In this document: in pieces, positions 15,847 through 25,338 of the stretch
Numbering within the stretch: the stretch's first letter is position 1
Layout of the letters: the number at the start of each line of letters is the position of its first letter
Source of the DNA: Clostridia bacterium
GTDB taxonomy: Bacteria > Bacillota > Clostridia > Lachnospirales > Lachnospiraceae
Direction: 5' to 3'
DNA: 64,000 nt
Assembly (NCBI GenBank): GCA_910575725.1
Contig: CAJTFE010000008.1
Location: forward strand, 1 to 64,000
Notes under the pieces: generated by a model
The model's input: only the letters and a program-made list of their open reading frames with translations
Told to the model about the DNA's origin: nothing
Databases searched by the model: none
Program-made: the position numbers and the translations under genes

Positions 15847-16629
15847 ATGAATTATTCAGAAGATGCAACCAAGCAATACCACATCCAGGTCGGCGAAGGA
15901 GACATCGGAAAATACGTCATCCTTCCCGGAGATCCCAAGCGCTGCGCCAAAATCGCAAAATACTTCGACGACGCAAAGCTAATGGCCGACAGCCGCGAAT
16001 ACGTCACCTACACCGGTTATCTGGAAGGCGTAAAAGTCAGCGTCACCTCCACAGGAATCGGCGGCCCCTCCGCATCCATCGCCATGGAAGAGCTGGTAAA
16101 ATCAGGCGCCCACACCTTCATCCGCGTAGGCACCTGCGGCGGAATGCAGTTAGACGTTAAAAGCGGCGATCTCGTCATAGCAACCGGAGCCATCCGCATG
16201 GAAGGAACCAGCAAAGAATACGCCCCCATCGAATTCCCGGCCGTAGCCGACATCCATATTGTAAACGCACTGATGGCTGCGGCAAAAGAGATGGAAACCG
16301 GCTGCCACGCTGGCGTCGTACAGTGCAAGGACGCCTTCTACGGACAGCATTCCCCGGAAACCATGCCCGTAAGCTACGAGCTTCTGAACAAATGGGAAGC
16401 CTGGAAGCGCCTGGGCTGCCTGGCTTCCGAGATGGAATCGGCCGCCCTTTTCATCGTGGCAAGCAGCCTCCATGTCCGGGTCGGATCCATCTTTCTGGTA
16501 GTAGCCAATCAGGAGCGTGAAAAAGAAGGATTGGAAAATCCTGTGGTTCATGACACCGACATGGCCATCCGCACGGCAGTAGAAGCTCTGCGGAAGCTAA
16601 TCAAAGAAGATATGGGAAAGGAAAAATAA
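15847..16629 (+). CDS. udp: Uridine phosphorylase
   Basis: This 260-residue member of the nucleoside phosphorylase I family has [11 protein letters not shown] near the N-terminus (phosphate loop), [25 protein letters not shown] and [10 protein letters not shown]. The glycine-rich TCGGMQ and overall length fit uridine phosphorylase better than DeoD, which is present separately at 23745. It would split uridine, and possibly deoxyuridine or thymidine, into base and (deoxy)ribose-1-phosphate. ATG 15847 follows AAACGGAGG. The deoB gene starts 3 bp after the stop, supplying the pentomutase for its product. Confidence 0.88.
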   Translation: MNYSEDATKQYHIQVGEGDIGKYVILPGDPKRCAKIAKYFDDAKLMADSREYVTYTGYLEGVKVSVTSTGIGGPSASIAMEELVKSGAHTFIRVGTCGGMQLDVKSGDLVIATGAIRMEGTSKEYAPIEFPAVADIHIVNALMAAAKEMETGCHAGVVQCKDAFYGQHSPETMPVSYELLNKWEAWKRLGCLASEMESAALFIVASSLHVRVGSIFLVVANQEREKEGLENPVVHDTDMAIRTAVEALRKLIKEDMGKEK

Positions 16630-16632
16630 ATC

Positions 16633-17823
16633 ATGCAGAAATGTAAGCGTGTATTTGTAGTTGTAATAGATTCCTTAGGCGTGGGAGAAATGACAGATTC
16701 CAAAGAATACAAAGACACAGGCGTAAACACCCTGGAGCATATCTCCGAGTCCGTGGAAACCTTCGACATTCCCAACCTAAGAAGGCTCGGCATTGCCAAT
16801 CTGTGCAATTTAAAGCAGGTGCCTCCGGTAGAAAAGCCCCTGGCCTACTATACCAAAATGAACGAAAAGAGCCGCAGCAAGGACACCATGACCGGCCACT
16901 GGGAGATTATGGGCTTAGAGGGAAAGCAGCCCTTCAAGACCTTTACGGAAACCGGTTTTCCGCCGGAGCTGATCGAAGAGCTGGAAAAACGGACGGGACA
17001 CAAAATCATCGGCAATAAGAGCGCCAGCGGAACCGAGATACTGGAAGAGCTTGCAGAAGAAGAAATCGCCACCGGCCATATGATCGTCTACACCTCCGCA
17101 GACTCCGTACTGCAGATCTGCGGCAATGAGGAAACCTTTGATCTACAGGAGCTTTACCGCTGCTGCGAGATCGCCAGGGAAATCACCATGAAGGACGAGT
17201 GGAAGGTAGGCCGCATCATAGCAAGGCCCTATATAGGAAAAAAGCGCGGTGAATTCAAGCGGACCAGCAACCGCCACGACTACGCCCTAAAGCCATTTGG
17301 AAAGACAGCTCTGGATGCCTTAAAGGACGCAGGACTGGATGTAATCTCCATCGGAAAGATCAAAGATATCTTTGACGGGGAGGGCATCACCAGAGCCTTA
17401 AAGTCCAAGAGCTCCGTTCACGGCATGGAGCAGACCATCGACGTGGCAAAAGAAGAATTCCACGGCTTATGCTTTGTAAACCTGGTAGACTTTGACGCCT
17501 TATGGGGGCACCGGAGAGATCCCAAAGGCTATGCCCGGGAAATCGAGAAATTTGACAAGAACCTCGGGGTGCTTCTTGAACTGTTAAAGGAGGACGATCT
17601 TCTGATCATCACGGCAGATCACGGCAACGATCCCACCTACACTGGAACGGATCACACCAGGGAAAAGGTTCCCTTCCTGGCTTATTCCCCCTCCATGGAA
17701 GGACACGGCGCCCTTCCGGAGACAGATACCTTCGGCGCCATCGGAGCGACGGTAGCCGACAATTTCGGAATTGCCATGCCCGAAGGAACCGTCGGAACGT
17801 CCCTTCTTGAGAAGCTGCAGTAA
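16633..17823 (+). CDS. deoB: Phosphopentomutase
   Basis: The 396-residue alkaline-phosphatase-superfamily enzyme begins [17 protein letters not shown] (metal-binding Asp) and has [10 protein letters not shown], with Thr85 at the position of the phosphoacceptor threonine of Bacillus phosphopentomutases. ADHGNDP and [10 protein letters not shown] supply the C-terminal metal ligands. It converts ribose-1-phosphate and deoxyribose-1-phosphate to the 5-phosphates, linking Udp and DeoD to DeoC. It is translated immediately after udp. Confidence 0.97.
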   Translation: MQKCKRVFVVVIDSLGVGEMTDSKEYKDTGVNTLEHISESVETFDIPNLRRLGIANLCNLKQVPPVEKPLAYYTKMNEKSRSKDTMTGHWEIMGLEGKQPFKTFTETGFPPELIEELEKRTGHKIIGNKSASGTEILEELAEEEIATGHMIVYTSADSVLQICGNEETFDLQELYRCCEIAREITMKDEWKVGRIIARPYIGKKRGEFKRTSNRHDYALKPFGKTALDALKDAGLDVISIGKIKDIFDGEGITRALKSKSSVHGMEQTIDVAKEEFHGLCFVNLVDFDALWGHRRDPKGYAREIEKFDKNLGVLLELLKEDDLLIITADHGNDPTYTGTDHTREKVPFLAYSPSMEGHGALPETDTFGAIGATVADNFGIAMPEGTVGTSLLEKLQ

Positions 17824-17889
17824 GGCCATGCTTCACAGGGCATTTTGAGACCATCAAACACGGATTTTTACATGACAGGTGATTCTCTT

Positions 17890-18606
17890 ATGAGCGAGGC
17901 CCTTAATCTGATCCGACAACTGAACAAGCAAGACAGACTTTATCTGGAGACTTACTTTGCAGGCGCTCCTTTCTGGCTGATGGAGGCCTTTCAGGTTCTT
18001 CGCCTGCCCGGAAATAAAACCTTTATCACAGAGGGAGATCCGGCAAAGGACATTTACATTCTTTTAAAGGGAAATGTAGTGGCAGAGGAGCACCGGGTAA
18101 AGGATATGACCTACGGTTTTATCCGGTTTGCCCCTGTGGAGGTATTCGGGGTCATGGAGCTGATGTTTGAGATGGACGTCTACCAGACCACCCTGGCAGC
18201 CACTATGGACTGTCTGTTTCTAAAGACAAGCCGGGAAGCCTTCCGGAAGTGGTTTGAGCACGACTTCTGCGCCTACCGTATGGAGTGCAAAAAGGTAGGC
18301 CATTACCTCCTTGAGCAGGCCAGAAAGGAACGTCTCTATGTGCTGCTCCAGGGGGTGGAGCGGATTTATCTTGTCCTTTATAAAATGTATCAGAATTACG
18401 CCAGGGGCGGAAGCTGTCTTTTGTATATGAGCAGAAAGGATTTTATGGAGACAGCCGGCATCTCGGAGCGCACCGTAACCCGTACCTTAAAGGGACTGGA
18501 GGAAAAGGGCTGCATTACAAGAGAGGGCTGGAAGATCCGCATTTCCGAAAAGCAGTATGAGATGATCCGGGAGCTGCTGGAGGATAAGCTATATACATTC
18601 GAGTAA
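17890..18606 (+). CDS. Crp/Fnr-family transcriptional regulator
   Basis: A cyclic-nucleotide-binding-type beta roll (about residues 25-120 from the upstream start, including GDPAKDIYILLKGNVVAEE) is followed by a C-terminal winged helix (SRKDFMETAGISERTVTRTLKGLEEKGCI). No FNR-type Cys cluster is visible. I prefer ATG 17890, preceded by AGGTGATT; ATG 17872 or the in-frame start at 17845 are possible. Placement between deoB and yjjW suggests control of this salvage region. A clear TGTGA-N6-TCACA operator was not found by eye. Confidence 0.85.
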   Translation: MSEALNLIRQLNKQDRLYLETYFAGAPFWLMEAFQVLRLPGNKTFITEGDPAKDIYILLKGNVVAEEHRVKDMTYGFIRFAPVEVFGVMELMFEMDVYQTTLAATMDCLFLKTSREAFRKWFEHDFCAYRMECKKVGHYLLEQARKERLYVLLQGVERIYLVLYKMYQNYARGGSCLLYMSRKDFMETAGISERTVTRTLKGLEEKGCITREGWKIRISEKQYEMIRELLEDKLYTFE

Positions 18607-18689
18607 GCCGGCGCCGCCCGATTCAGCCGGGGACTGCTTAAAAACCGGATAAGGCGCAGACAGAGAAAGAACAAAGGAGACAGCAAAAA

Positions 18690-19529
18690 ATGAAAGCAGT
18701 AATCAATCGGATTATCCCCTTCAGCAGCGTAGACGGCCCCGGAAACCGCACGGCTATCTTTCTTCAAGGCTGCAACATTGACTGCAGATACTGCCACAAC
18801 CCGGAGACACGAGGCATGTGCAGGCAGTGCGGCCTCTGCGTGGAGCAATGTCCGGCAGGTGCGCTTTCCATAGAAGAAGGGAAGGTTCAGTTCAACCCTT
18901 CGGCATGTGTCCAGTGCGACACCTGCATCCATATCTGTCCCCATGACAGCTCTCCCAGGACAGAAGAGCTGACGCCCCAGGAGACATACGAACGGGTAAA
19001 GAGCCAGCTTCCCTTTATCCGGGGAATTTCCGTATCCGGCGGCGAGTGCATGCTGCATCCGGATTTTCTTACGGAACTGTTCTGCCTGGCAAAGAAGGAT
19101 GGCCTTACCACCTTGATTGACAGCAACGGAACCATCCCCTTTTGCAGCTATCCCCATCTGATGGAAGTGACGGACGGGGTTATGCTGGATATCAAAGCCT
19201 TTGACAATGAAGAGCACCGGGCCCTTACAGGGGCTTCCAATGAGACGGTGCTTTCCAATGCGCTCTGGCTTGCCGAGCATAAAAAACTATATGAAGTAAG
19301 AACTGTAATCGCTCCCGATCTTTACGACACGGAGCGCAGTATACGCAGAACGGGAGAATTTCTTGCCCCCTGTCTGGCTGTCAATCCATTCCGCATCAAG
19401 GTGATTGCCTACAGACCCATGGGCGTGCGCAGGGAATATGCCGACTGCCGGGTACCGGATCCAAAATACCTGGAGAAAATGGCGGATATCTTAAGAAGCT
19501 GCGGATTTCAAGACATTATTATTATTTAA
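18690..19529 (+). CDS. yjjW: YjjW-type glycyl-radical enzyme activase (radical SAM)
   Basis: This 279-residue radical-SAM enzyme has the CX3CX2C cluster at Cys28, Cys32 and Cys35 (GCNIDCRYCHNPET), followed by an inserted bis-[4Fe-4S] ferredoxin-like region (CRQCGLCVEQCPAG and CVQCDTCIHICPHD). SVSGGECMLHPDF is the SAM-binding GGE motif. This layout is the glycyl-radical-enzyme activase type, and its partner is most likely the YjjI enzyme at 13830. ATG 18690 is preceded by AAAGGAGAC. It sits 14 bp before the nucleoside ABC ATPase gene. Confidence 0.92.
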   Translation: MKAVINRIIPFSSVDGPGNRTAIFLQGCNIDCRYCHNPETRGMCRQCGLCVEQCPAGALSIEEGKVQFNPSACVQCDTCIHICPHDSSPRTEELTPQETYERVKSQLPFIRGISVSGGECMLHPDFLTELFCLAKKDGLTTLIDSNGTIPFCSYPHLMEVTDGVMLDIKAFDNEEHRALTGASNETVLSNALWLAEHKKLYEVRTVIAPDLYDTERSIRRTGEFLAPCLAVNPFRIKVIAYRPMGVRREYADCRVPDPKYLEKMADILRSCGFQDIIII

Positions 19530-19543
19530 AGGAGGTAGAGGGA

Positions 19544-21088
19544 GTGGGAAAAGTGAGCCATATGGATGAGAGCAAGGTTGTCATCCAGATGAAGGACATC
19601 GTGAAAAAGTTCGGCGATTTCACAGCCAACGACCACATCAATCTCACCGTGCACAAAGGAGAGGTACATGCCATTTTAGGAGAAAATGGCGCAGGCAAGA
19701 GTACGATGATGAATGTACTCTGTGGACTTTACAAGCCCACAAGCGGACAGATCTTTATCAATGAAAAGGAAGTCCATTTTTCAAGTCCCAAGGATGCCAT
19801 TGACATCGGAATCGGAATGGTGCACCAGCACTTTATGCTGATTCCGCCGTTTACCGTTGCGGACAACATCATTCTTGGCGTAGAGCCTGTAAAGGGACTT
19901 GTCGTTGATCACAACACGGCAAAGGAGAAGGTTCTGGAGCTCTCTGAGCGGTACGGGATGAAGGTGGATCCGGACGCAAAGGTGGAGGACATCTCCGTTG
20001 GAATGCAGCAGAGAGTAGAGATTCTGAAGGTTCTTTACCGTGGGGCGGACACTCTGATCCTGGACGAGCCTACGGCTTCCCTCACGCCTCAGGAGATTGA
20101 GGGACTGATGGAGATCATCGAAAATCTGACGGCAGACGGCAAGAGCGTGATTTTGATCACCCATAAGCTCAAGGAGATCACCGCCTGCTCCGACACCTGC
20201 ACCATCATCCGCCAGGGAAAATACATCCGCACCGTGAAGGTAGACGAGGTCAATGAAAACGAGCTGGCTGCCATGATGGTAGGCCGGGATGTAAACTTCA
20301 AGGTGGACAAAAAAGAAATGACACCCGGCGAGGTCGTTCTGGAGGTAAAAAATCTCCATGCAAAGGATTACCGGGATGTGGAGATCCTAAAAGGCCTCAA
20401 TCTGACTGTGCGGAGAGGGGAGATTGTAGGTCTTGCAGGCGTGGACGGCAACGGACAGACAGAGCTTGTGGAGGTGCTGACAGGCCTTCGAAAGGCAGAC
20501 AGCGGCGAAGCGTCCCTTCTTGGAAAGGATGTATTTAACAAAACGCCGAAGGAAACCTTTGACAGCGGTATTTCCAGCATTCCGGCGGACCGTCAGAAGC
20601 ATGGGCTCATTCTGGAATTCTCCAATGAGGATAATCTGATTCTGCAGCATTTTGAGGAGGAGCCCTTTGCAAAGAAGCATATCCTGAACCGGAAGGCAGT
20701 ACGGGATCATGCCTTGGAGCTGATTGAGAAATTCGACGTAAGGCCCAGAGGCTGCGAGGGCGCTCCGGCCGGGACGCTGTCGGGAGGAAATCAGCAGAAG
20801 GTTATTATCGCCAGAGAGGTGACCAATGACAAGGAGCTTTTGATCGCAGTGAACCCCACCAGAGGCCTTGACGTGGGGGCCATTGAGTTTGTACATAAAT
20901 ACCTGGTGGAGCAGCGGAATAAGAACAGGGCGGTTCTTCTGGTCTCCTTTGAGCTGGACGAGATTATGAGCCTGTCTGACCGGATTGAGGTTATCTTTGA
21001 CGGACAGATCACGGGAAGCGTTCACGGGACGGATGCGGACGAGAAGGAGCTTGGATTTATGATGGCGGGAGGTAAGAAGCATGAATAA
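19544..21088 (+). CDS. Nucleoside ABC importer ATPase (two NBDs, RbsA/NupA type)
   Basis: This 514-residue protein contains two nucleotide-binding domains. The first has Walker A GENGAGKST and Walker B LILDEPTASLTP. The second has the degenerate loop GVDGNGQTEL and signature LSGGNQQKVIIAREV, as usual for the RbsA/NupA class. GTG 19544 lies 8 bp after AGGAGG and is preferred over ATG 19562. It overlaps the first permease gene by 8 bp. With the BMP-type lipoprotein at 12236 it should energise uptake of nucleosides. Confidence 0.93.
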   Translation: MGKVSHMDESKVVIQMKDIVKKFGDFTANDHINLTVHKGEVHAILGENGAGKSTMMNVLCGLYKPTSGQIFINEKEVHFSSPKDAIDIGIGMVHQHFMLIPPFTVADNIILGVEPVKGLVVDHNTAKEKVLELSERYGMKVDPDAKVEDISVGMQQRVEILKVLYRGADTLILDEPTASLTPQEIEGLMEIIENLTADGKSVILITHKLKEITACSDTCTIIRQGKYIRTVKVDEVNENELAAMMVGRDVNFKVDKKEMTPGEVVLEVKNLHAKDYRDVEILKGLNLTVRRGEIVGLAGVDGNGQTELVEVLTGLRKADSGEASLLGKDVFNKTPKETFDSGISSIPADRQKHGLILEFSNEDNLILQHFEEEPFAKKHILNRKAVRDHALELIEKFDVRPRGCEGAPAGTLSGGNQQKVIIAREVTNDKELLIAVNPTRGLDVGAIEFVHKYLVEQRNKNRAVLLVSFELDEIMSLSDRIEVIFDGQITGSVHGTDADEKELGFMMAGGKKHE

Positions 21089-22148
21089 GAAGAAGAGTAT
21101 CCTGGAAAGTAATGTATTCTATACCTTGATTGCCATTGGGGCCGGCTTTGTGATCGGAGCCGTTTTCCTGCTGATTGCAGGAATCAGCCCAGCGGTAGCT
21201 TACGGAAAGCTGTTCAACAGTATCTTCGGAAAACCGAAATATCTGTTCTGGACCTTGATCTACGCCAGTCCCTTGATTTTTACAGGCCTCAGCGTGGCTT
21301 TTTCCTTCCGTACCGGCGTATTTAACATCGGCGCAGAGGGACAGTTTGTAGTGGGAGCCCTGACAGCCTGCAGCCTTGGAATTCTGGTGGATCTTCCGGC
21401 AGTGATTCACGTTCCCCTCTGCATCATTGCAGCGGCGGCAGCCGGAATGATCTGGTCTTTGATCGTGGGAATTTTAAAAGTAAAACGGGGAATCCATGAG
21501 GTTCTTTCCTTTATTATGTTTAACTGGATTGCCTTTTATCTGTCCAACTATGTGGTAAACCTGGCAGTCATCCACAAAGAGGGCGGCGGCGAGGCTTCCA
21601 AGGATGTGCTTGACTCCGCAAGGCTTCTCTTCCCGGAGGGGCTTCGCAAGGCATTCGACTGCAGTGCAGCCAACTGGGGCATTGTTATGGCCATATTGGC
21701 GGCTGTGATTATCTGGGTGATTATAGAAAAAACCACTCTGGGATATAAATTAAAGGCCGTTGGCTTCAACAGCAACGGAGCCCTGTATGCCGGAATCAAT
21801 GCAGACCGGTCTGTATTGACGGCTCTTGGCATCTCCGGCGCCCTGGCCGGTCTTGGAGGCGCTGTGCAGATTCTTGGTATGTCCGGGCGTTTAAGCCAGT
21901 TTGCCGGACAGGAGGGCTTTGGCTTTGAGGGAATTACGGTTGCGCTGATTGGTTCTTCCAGTCCCATCGGCTGCATCTTTTCCGGACTGTTTTATGGCGC
22001 CATGAAATACGGCGGCTCCAAGCTCAGTATCGTGAAGGCGCCCTCAGAAGTTGTAGACATTATCATGGGATGCGTCATTTTGTTTATCGCTATTTCCCAG
22101 ATATTCCGGGTACTGTTTGCCCGTTTCGGAAAAAAGGAGGGAAAGTAG
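21081..22148 (+). CDS. Nucleoside ABC importer permease 1 (NupP/YufP type)
   Basis: This 355-residue permease of the branched-chain amino acid/ribose family has about 8-10 membrane helices, with FNIGAEGQFVVGAL and GALAGLGGAVQILGMSGRL typical of the YufP/NupP subunit. It has an N-terminal helix at ~10-35. The start overlaps the ATPase gene and the second permease begins 1 bp after its stop codon, so translation is tightly coupled. Confidence 0.92.
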   Translation: MNKKKSILESNVFYTLIAIGAGFVIGAVFLLIAGISPAVAYGKLFNSIFGKPKYLFWTLIYASPLIFTGLSVAFSFRTGVFNIGAEGQFVVGALTACSLGILVDLPAVIHVPLCIIAAAAAGMIWSLIVGILKVKRGIHEVLSFIMFNWIAFYLSNYVVNLAVIHKEGGGEASKDVLDSARLLFPEGLRKAFDCSAANWGIVMAILAAVIIWVIIEKTTLGYKLKAVGFNSNGALYAGINADRSVLTALGISGALAGLGGAVQILGMSGRLSQFAGQEGFGFEGITVALIGSSSPIGCIFSGLFYGAMKYGGSKLSIVKAPSEVVDIIMGCVILFIAISQIFRVLFARFGKKEGK

Positions 22149-22149
22149 A

Positions 22150-23085
22150 ATGGATGTGATTATTAAAGATCTTGGGTTACTTATCAACGCAACCTTGATT
22201 GCCACACCGCCTCTTCTGCTGGCGGCTCTGGGCTCCTGCTTTTCCGAGCGCAGCGGCGTTGTCAATATCGGAATCGAAGGAATGATGACCATTGGGGCCT
22301 TTACGGGGGCTGTTATGGGACTGACGACGGGAAACGGCTGGATTGCATTCTTATGCGCCGGTCTGGCCGGGGCATTGTTCGGGCTGATTCATGCAGTGGC
22401 GTGTATTTCTTTTCATGCAGATCAGACCATTGCCGGGACGGCTATCAATTTCCTTGGGCCCGGCCTTGCGGTATTCTTATGTAAGGCTATGTACAACAAC
22501 TCCTCGGATACGCCGGCTATGGATCCCAGCTGCAAGCTACCCAAGCTGTTCCAGGGCGTATTCCCGGCCGGATCCTTCTGGAGCAATGTGCTGAATGTGT
22601 ACTCGGTGGCGTACCTGGTATTTCTCCTGGCCCTTGTTTGCTGGTTTGTGTTCTATAAGACAAAGTTCGGCGCACACCTGAGGGCAGTGGGAGAGCACCC
22701 GGAGGCCTGTGAGTCTCTTGGCATTGACGTATACAAGGTCCGCTATACTTGTGTGATCCTCTCTGGTTTCATGGCCGGTCTCGGCGGAGCCTTTGTGACA
22801 TTGGCAACTATCAACCAGTTCCGCCCCAGCGTAATCGTGGGACAGGGCTTTATCGCCATTGCGGCAGTTATTTTCGGAAAGTTCTCTCCGGGAGGAGCGA
22901 CAAAGGCCTGTCTGCTCTTTGGCCTGTGCAGCGGCATCAAGACCCTGGCCGGACAGAGCAATACGGTTTCGCCCAACTTGATTTCCATGATTCCTTATAT
23001 TGTGACCATTCTGGCTTTGGTACTCTTTGTCGGAAAGGCTCATACACCTGCGGCAAACGGAAAGATTTTCGTAAAGTCGAAATAA
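22150..23085 (+). CDS. Nucleoside ABC importer permease 2 (NupQ/YufQ type)
   Basis: ATG 22150 follows AAAAGGAGGGAAAGTAG and gives 311 residues with about eight membrane helices. The motifs ERSGVVNIGIEGMMTIGA and SGFMAGLGGAFVTLATINQF mark the second permease of BMP-type importers. An in-frame start at 22117 lies inside the previous gene. It pairs with the 21081 permease to form the membrane channel. Confidence 0.92.
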   Translation: MDVIIKDLGLLINATLIATPPLLLAALGSCFSERSGVVNIGIEGMMTIGAFTGAVMGLTTGNGWIAFLCAGLAGALFGLIHAVACISFHADQTIAGTAINFLGPGLAVFLCKAMYNNSSDTPAMDPSCKLPKLFQGVFPAGSFWSNVLNVYSVAYLVFLLALVCWFVFYKTKFGAHLRAVGEHPEACESLGIDVYKVRYTCVILSGFMAGLGGAFVTLATINQFRPSVIVGQGFIAIAAVIFGKFSPGGATKACLLFGLCSGIKTLAGQSNTVSPNLISMIPYIVTILALVLFVGKAHTPAANGKIFVKSK

Positions 23086-23095
23086 CAGGTGTCTC

Positions 23096-23728
23096 ATGGA
23101 AAAGCGTAAGATTACAGGAAAAAGCATTCTCGCCGCAGCCTTCGGGGTTCTTTTGGTGGGTGTGGGGGTTGCTTTTAATAATTGTGCCGGATTCGGAAAC
23201 GATCCTGTGGGGATCGTTTATGACGGAATCCGCAGTATCAGCGGCATGAACCAGGCCCAGCTTGGCATGGCGTCCAATGCGGTAAATATTGTGCTTCTGG
23301 TGTTCCTCTTCTTTGTGGGGAGGCGTTATGTGAGCGTCGGCACCTTTGTGTACCTGCTTCCCTATGGCTTTTGTGTGGATTTGGGGAATTTCCTCTATGG
23401 CCTGCATGGAGCTTCGGAGGATATCTGGGTGAGGGTTGTCTTCAGTGTGCTGGGATGTGTGCTCTTATCCCTGGGCGTGGCCATCTATATTACGGTGGAC
23501 ATTGGCGTGGATCCCTTTACCGGGGTAGTTCTGGTGCTGCGTGATGTTTTGAAAAAGGAGTACCGTTATGTAAAGATTGGATTTGATCTGACTATGGTGA
23601 TCCTGGGAACGCTTCTGGGCGGCAGGCTTGGAGTCGTCACGGTAGTTACCGCATTGGCTGTAGGGCCGGTGATTCAGTTTTTTACAAGGTTGTTGAAAAA
23701 GTATTTCATTAAAAATAATAAATGTTGA
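23096..23728 (+). CDS. YczE/YitT-type integral membrane protein
   Basis: This 210-residue protein has about five or six membrane helices and motifs such as NDPVGIVYDGI and VDIGVDPFTGVVLVLRD, which characterise the YczE branch of the YitT-like family. It starts 10 bp after the permease gene and 16 bp before deoD, so it is an operon member. Its biochemical role is unknown. Its position between the importer and deoD makes an accessory transport function possible. Confidence 0.75.
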   Translation: MEKRKITGKSILAAAFGVLLVGVGVAFNNCAGFGNDPVGIVYDGIRSISGMNQAQLGMASNAVNIVLLVFLFFVGRRYVSVGTFVYLLPYGFCVDLGNFLYGLHGASEDIWVRVVFSVLGCVLLSLGVAIYITVDIGVDPFTGVVLVLRDVLKKEYRYVKIGFDLTMVILGTLLGGRLGVVTVVTALAVGPVIQFFTRLLKKYFIKNNKC

Positions 23729-23744
23729 GAGAGGAGAGTAGAAT

Positions 23745-24455
23745 ATGTCTAAGATACCAACTCCCCACAACGGGGGAAAAGAAGGAGATTTCGCCAAGAC
23801 GGTTCTGATGCCGGGAGATCCTTTGAGGGCAAAGTATATTGCGGAGACTTATCTGGAGAATCCAAGACTGGTGACGACTGTCCGCAATATGTTCGGTTAT
23901 ACGGGAACGTATCATGGAAAGGAAATTTCCGTCATGGGGGCCGGGATGGGAATGCCCTCCATTGGAATTTATTCTTATGAGCTGTTCAACTTTTATGATG
24001 TGGAGAATATTATCCGCATCGGTTCGGCGGGGGCCCTGCAGGATCATGTGAAGGTGATGGACGTGGTAGTAGGCATGGGAGCCTGTACGGATTCCAATTA
24101 TGCTTATCAGTTCGGCCTTCCGGGAACCTTTGCTCCTACGGCGGACTATGGACTTATGAGCAAAGCCATTGCCGTGGCAGAGAAGCAGGGAACCCATGTG
24201 GTTGTGGGAAATGTGCTGTCTTCTGACGTATTTTACAATGCCAAGAGCGATGCCAATGATCTGTGGAGGAGCATGGGTGTGCTTGCGGTGGAGATGGAAG
24301 CGGCGGCTCTCTATATGAATGCGGCGAAGGCCGGGAAGAAGGCGCTCTGTCTGTTGACGATCTCAGATCATATTTATACAGGCGAGGCTTTAAGCGCCGA
24401 GGAACGGCAGGTCGGCTTTGGGAAGATGATGGAGATTGCTTTGGAGTTGGCTTAG
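23745..24455 (+). CDS. deoD: Purine nucleoside phosphorylase, DeoD type
   Basis: The 236-residue hexameric-type phosphorylase shows VLMPGDPLRAKYIAETYL, GAGMGMPSIGIYSYEL, RIGSAGAL, VEMEAAALYMNA and SDHIYTGE, with the catalytic Asp in the last motif. It splits purine ribo- and deoxyribonucleosides. ATG 23745 follows AGAGGAGAG. After the stop there are only ~20 bp before structured repeat B. Confidence 0.96.
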   Translation: MSKIPTPHNGGKEGDFAKTVLMPGDPLRAKYIAETYLENPRLVTTVRNMFGYTGTYHGKEISVMGAGMGMPSIGIYSYELFNFYDVENIIRIGSAGALQDHVKVMDVVVGMGACTDSNYAYQFGLPGTFAPTADYGLMSKAIAVAEKQGTHVVVGNVLSSDVFYNAKSDANDLWRSMGVLAVEMEAAALYMNAAKAGKKALCLLTISDHIYTGEALSAEERQVGFGKMMEIALELA

Positions 24456-24476
24456 TTTATTAATAGAACTGGAATA

Positions 24477-24654
24477 GTCCAGCTAAGAAATGTCAAGTAT
24501 TTATTAGAAAACATTTCTGCTGGACGGTAAAGCTGCAAAGGCGCACGAGAGGAACTTTTATGAGCGCTTTTTCGAATAAAAGTTCCTCTCATTACCGGTG
24601 TGTCGAAGCAGCTTTACCCTTTAGTGCTGTCGCGCAGCGACTTTAAATAGGAGG
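24477..24654 (+). repeat. Structured dispersed repeat, copy B (5' leader of deoC)
   Basis: A 178-bp copy differing from copy A at four positions. P3 is here a perfect 15-bp stem (GAGAGGAACTTTTAT/ATAAAAGTTCCTCTC), the inner GGCGCAC/GTGTGTC stem pairs fully, and P1 is extended by AGAAATGT/ACATTTCT. P4 is GTCGC-GCA-GCGAC. The last six bases are the deoC ribosome-binding site, 6 bp before ATG. The 12 bp before it (GAACTGGAATAG) are shared with copy A and with 7136-7147. Confidence 0.9.
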
Positions 24655-24660
24655 TTTAAG

Positions 24661-25326
24661 ATGGAAGCAAAAGAGATTTTGGGACATGTGGATCATACGC
24701 TGCTGACACAGACGGCTACCTGGGCAGAGATTCAGCAGATTTGTGACGATGCCATTGCTTACAAAACTGCGTCGGTTTGTATTCCGCCAAGCTTTGTAAA
24801 GCAGGTGAAGGAGTATGTGCAGGATAAGATGGCGGTTTGTACGGTGATTGGGTTTCCGAACGGATATATGACTACGGCCGCTAAGGAGTTTGAGACGAAG
24901 GATGCCCTTTTAAACGGCGCGGATGAGATCGATATGGTGATTAATATCGGCTGGGCCAAGGAAGGGAAGTTTGATGCCATTGAGGATGAGATCCGGACGC
25001 TGAAAGAGGCTTGTGGTGAGAGGATTCTGAAGGTGATTATTGAGACTTGTCTTTTGACGGATGAGGAGAAGATTGCCCTTTGTCATGCGGTTACGAAGGC
25101 TGGGGCGGATTTTATTAAGACTTCTACGGGATTTTCTAAGGCTGGGGCTACTTTTGAGGATATTAAGCTGTTTTCGGAGAATATCGGGCCTGGTGTGCGG
25201 ATGAAAGCTGCCGGGGGGATTTCTTCTATGGAGGATGCAGAGAGATTCCTGGAGCTTGGGGCGGATCGCCTTGGGACGAGCCGGATTGTGAAGATTGTGA
25301 GGAATGAGGCGGCTTCGGGGTATTAA
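24661..25326 (+). CDS. deoC: Deoxyribose-phosphate aldolase
   Basis: This 221-residue class I aldolase has the DeoC motifs DHTLL near the N-terminus, [22 protein letters not shown] and [14 protein letters not shown] with the Schiff-base Lys, then [13 protein letters not shown]. It cleaves deoxyribose-5-phosphate to acetaldehyde and glyceraldehyde-3-phosphate, completing the route started by Udp/DeoD and DeoB. It is preceded by repeat B and followed 12 bp after its stop by giant hairpin 2. The last third uses T- and G-ending codons heavily. Confidence 0.97.
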   Translation: MEAKEILGHVDHTLLTQTATWAEIQQICDDAIAYKTASVCIPPSFVKQVKEYVQDKMAVCTVIGFPNGYMTTAAKEFETKDALLNGADEIDMVINIGWAKEGKFDAIEDEIRTLKEACGERILKVIIETCLLTDEEKIALCHAVTKAGADFIKTSTGFSKAGATFEDIKLFSENIGPGVRMKAAGGISSMEDAERFLELGADRLGTSRIVKIVRNEAASGY

Positions 25327-25338
25327 GTTTAGGGGGAC

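Noticed and set aside
24466-24660. Leader of deoC considered as a purine or other known riboswitch
   Set aside because: No known aptamer core was recognised, and the same element precedes unrelated genes (DUF2442, DUF554).
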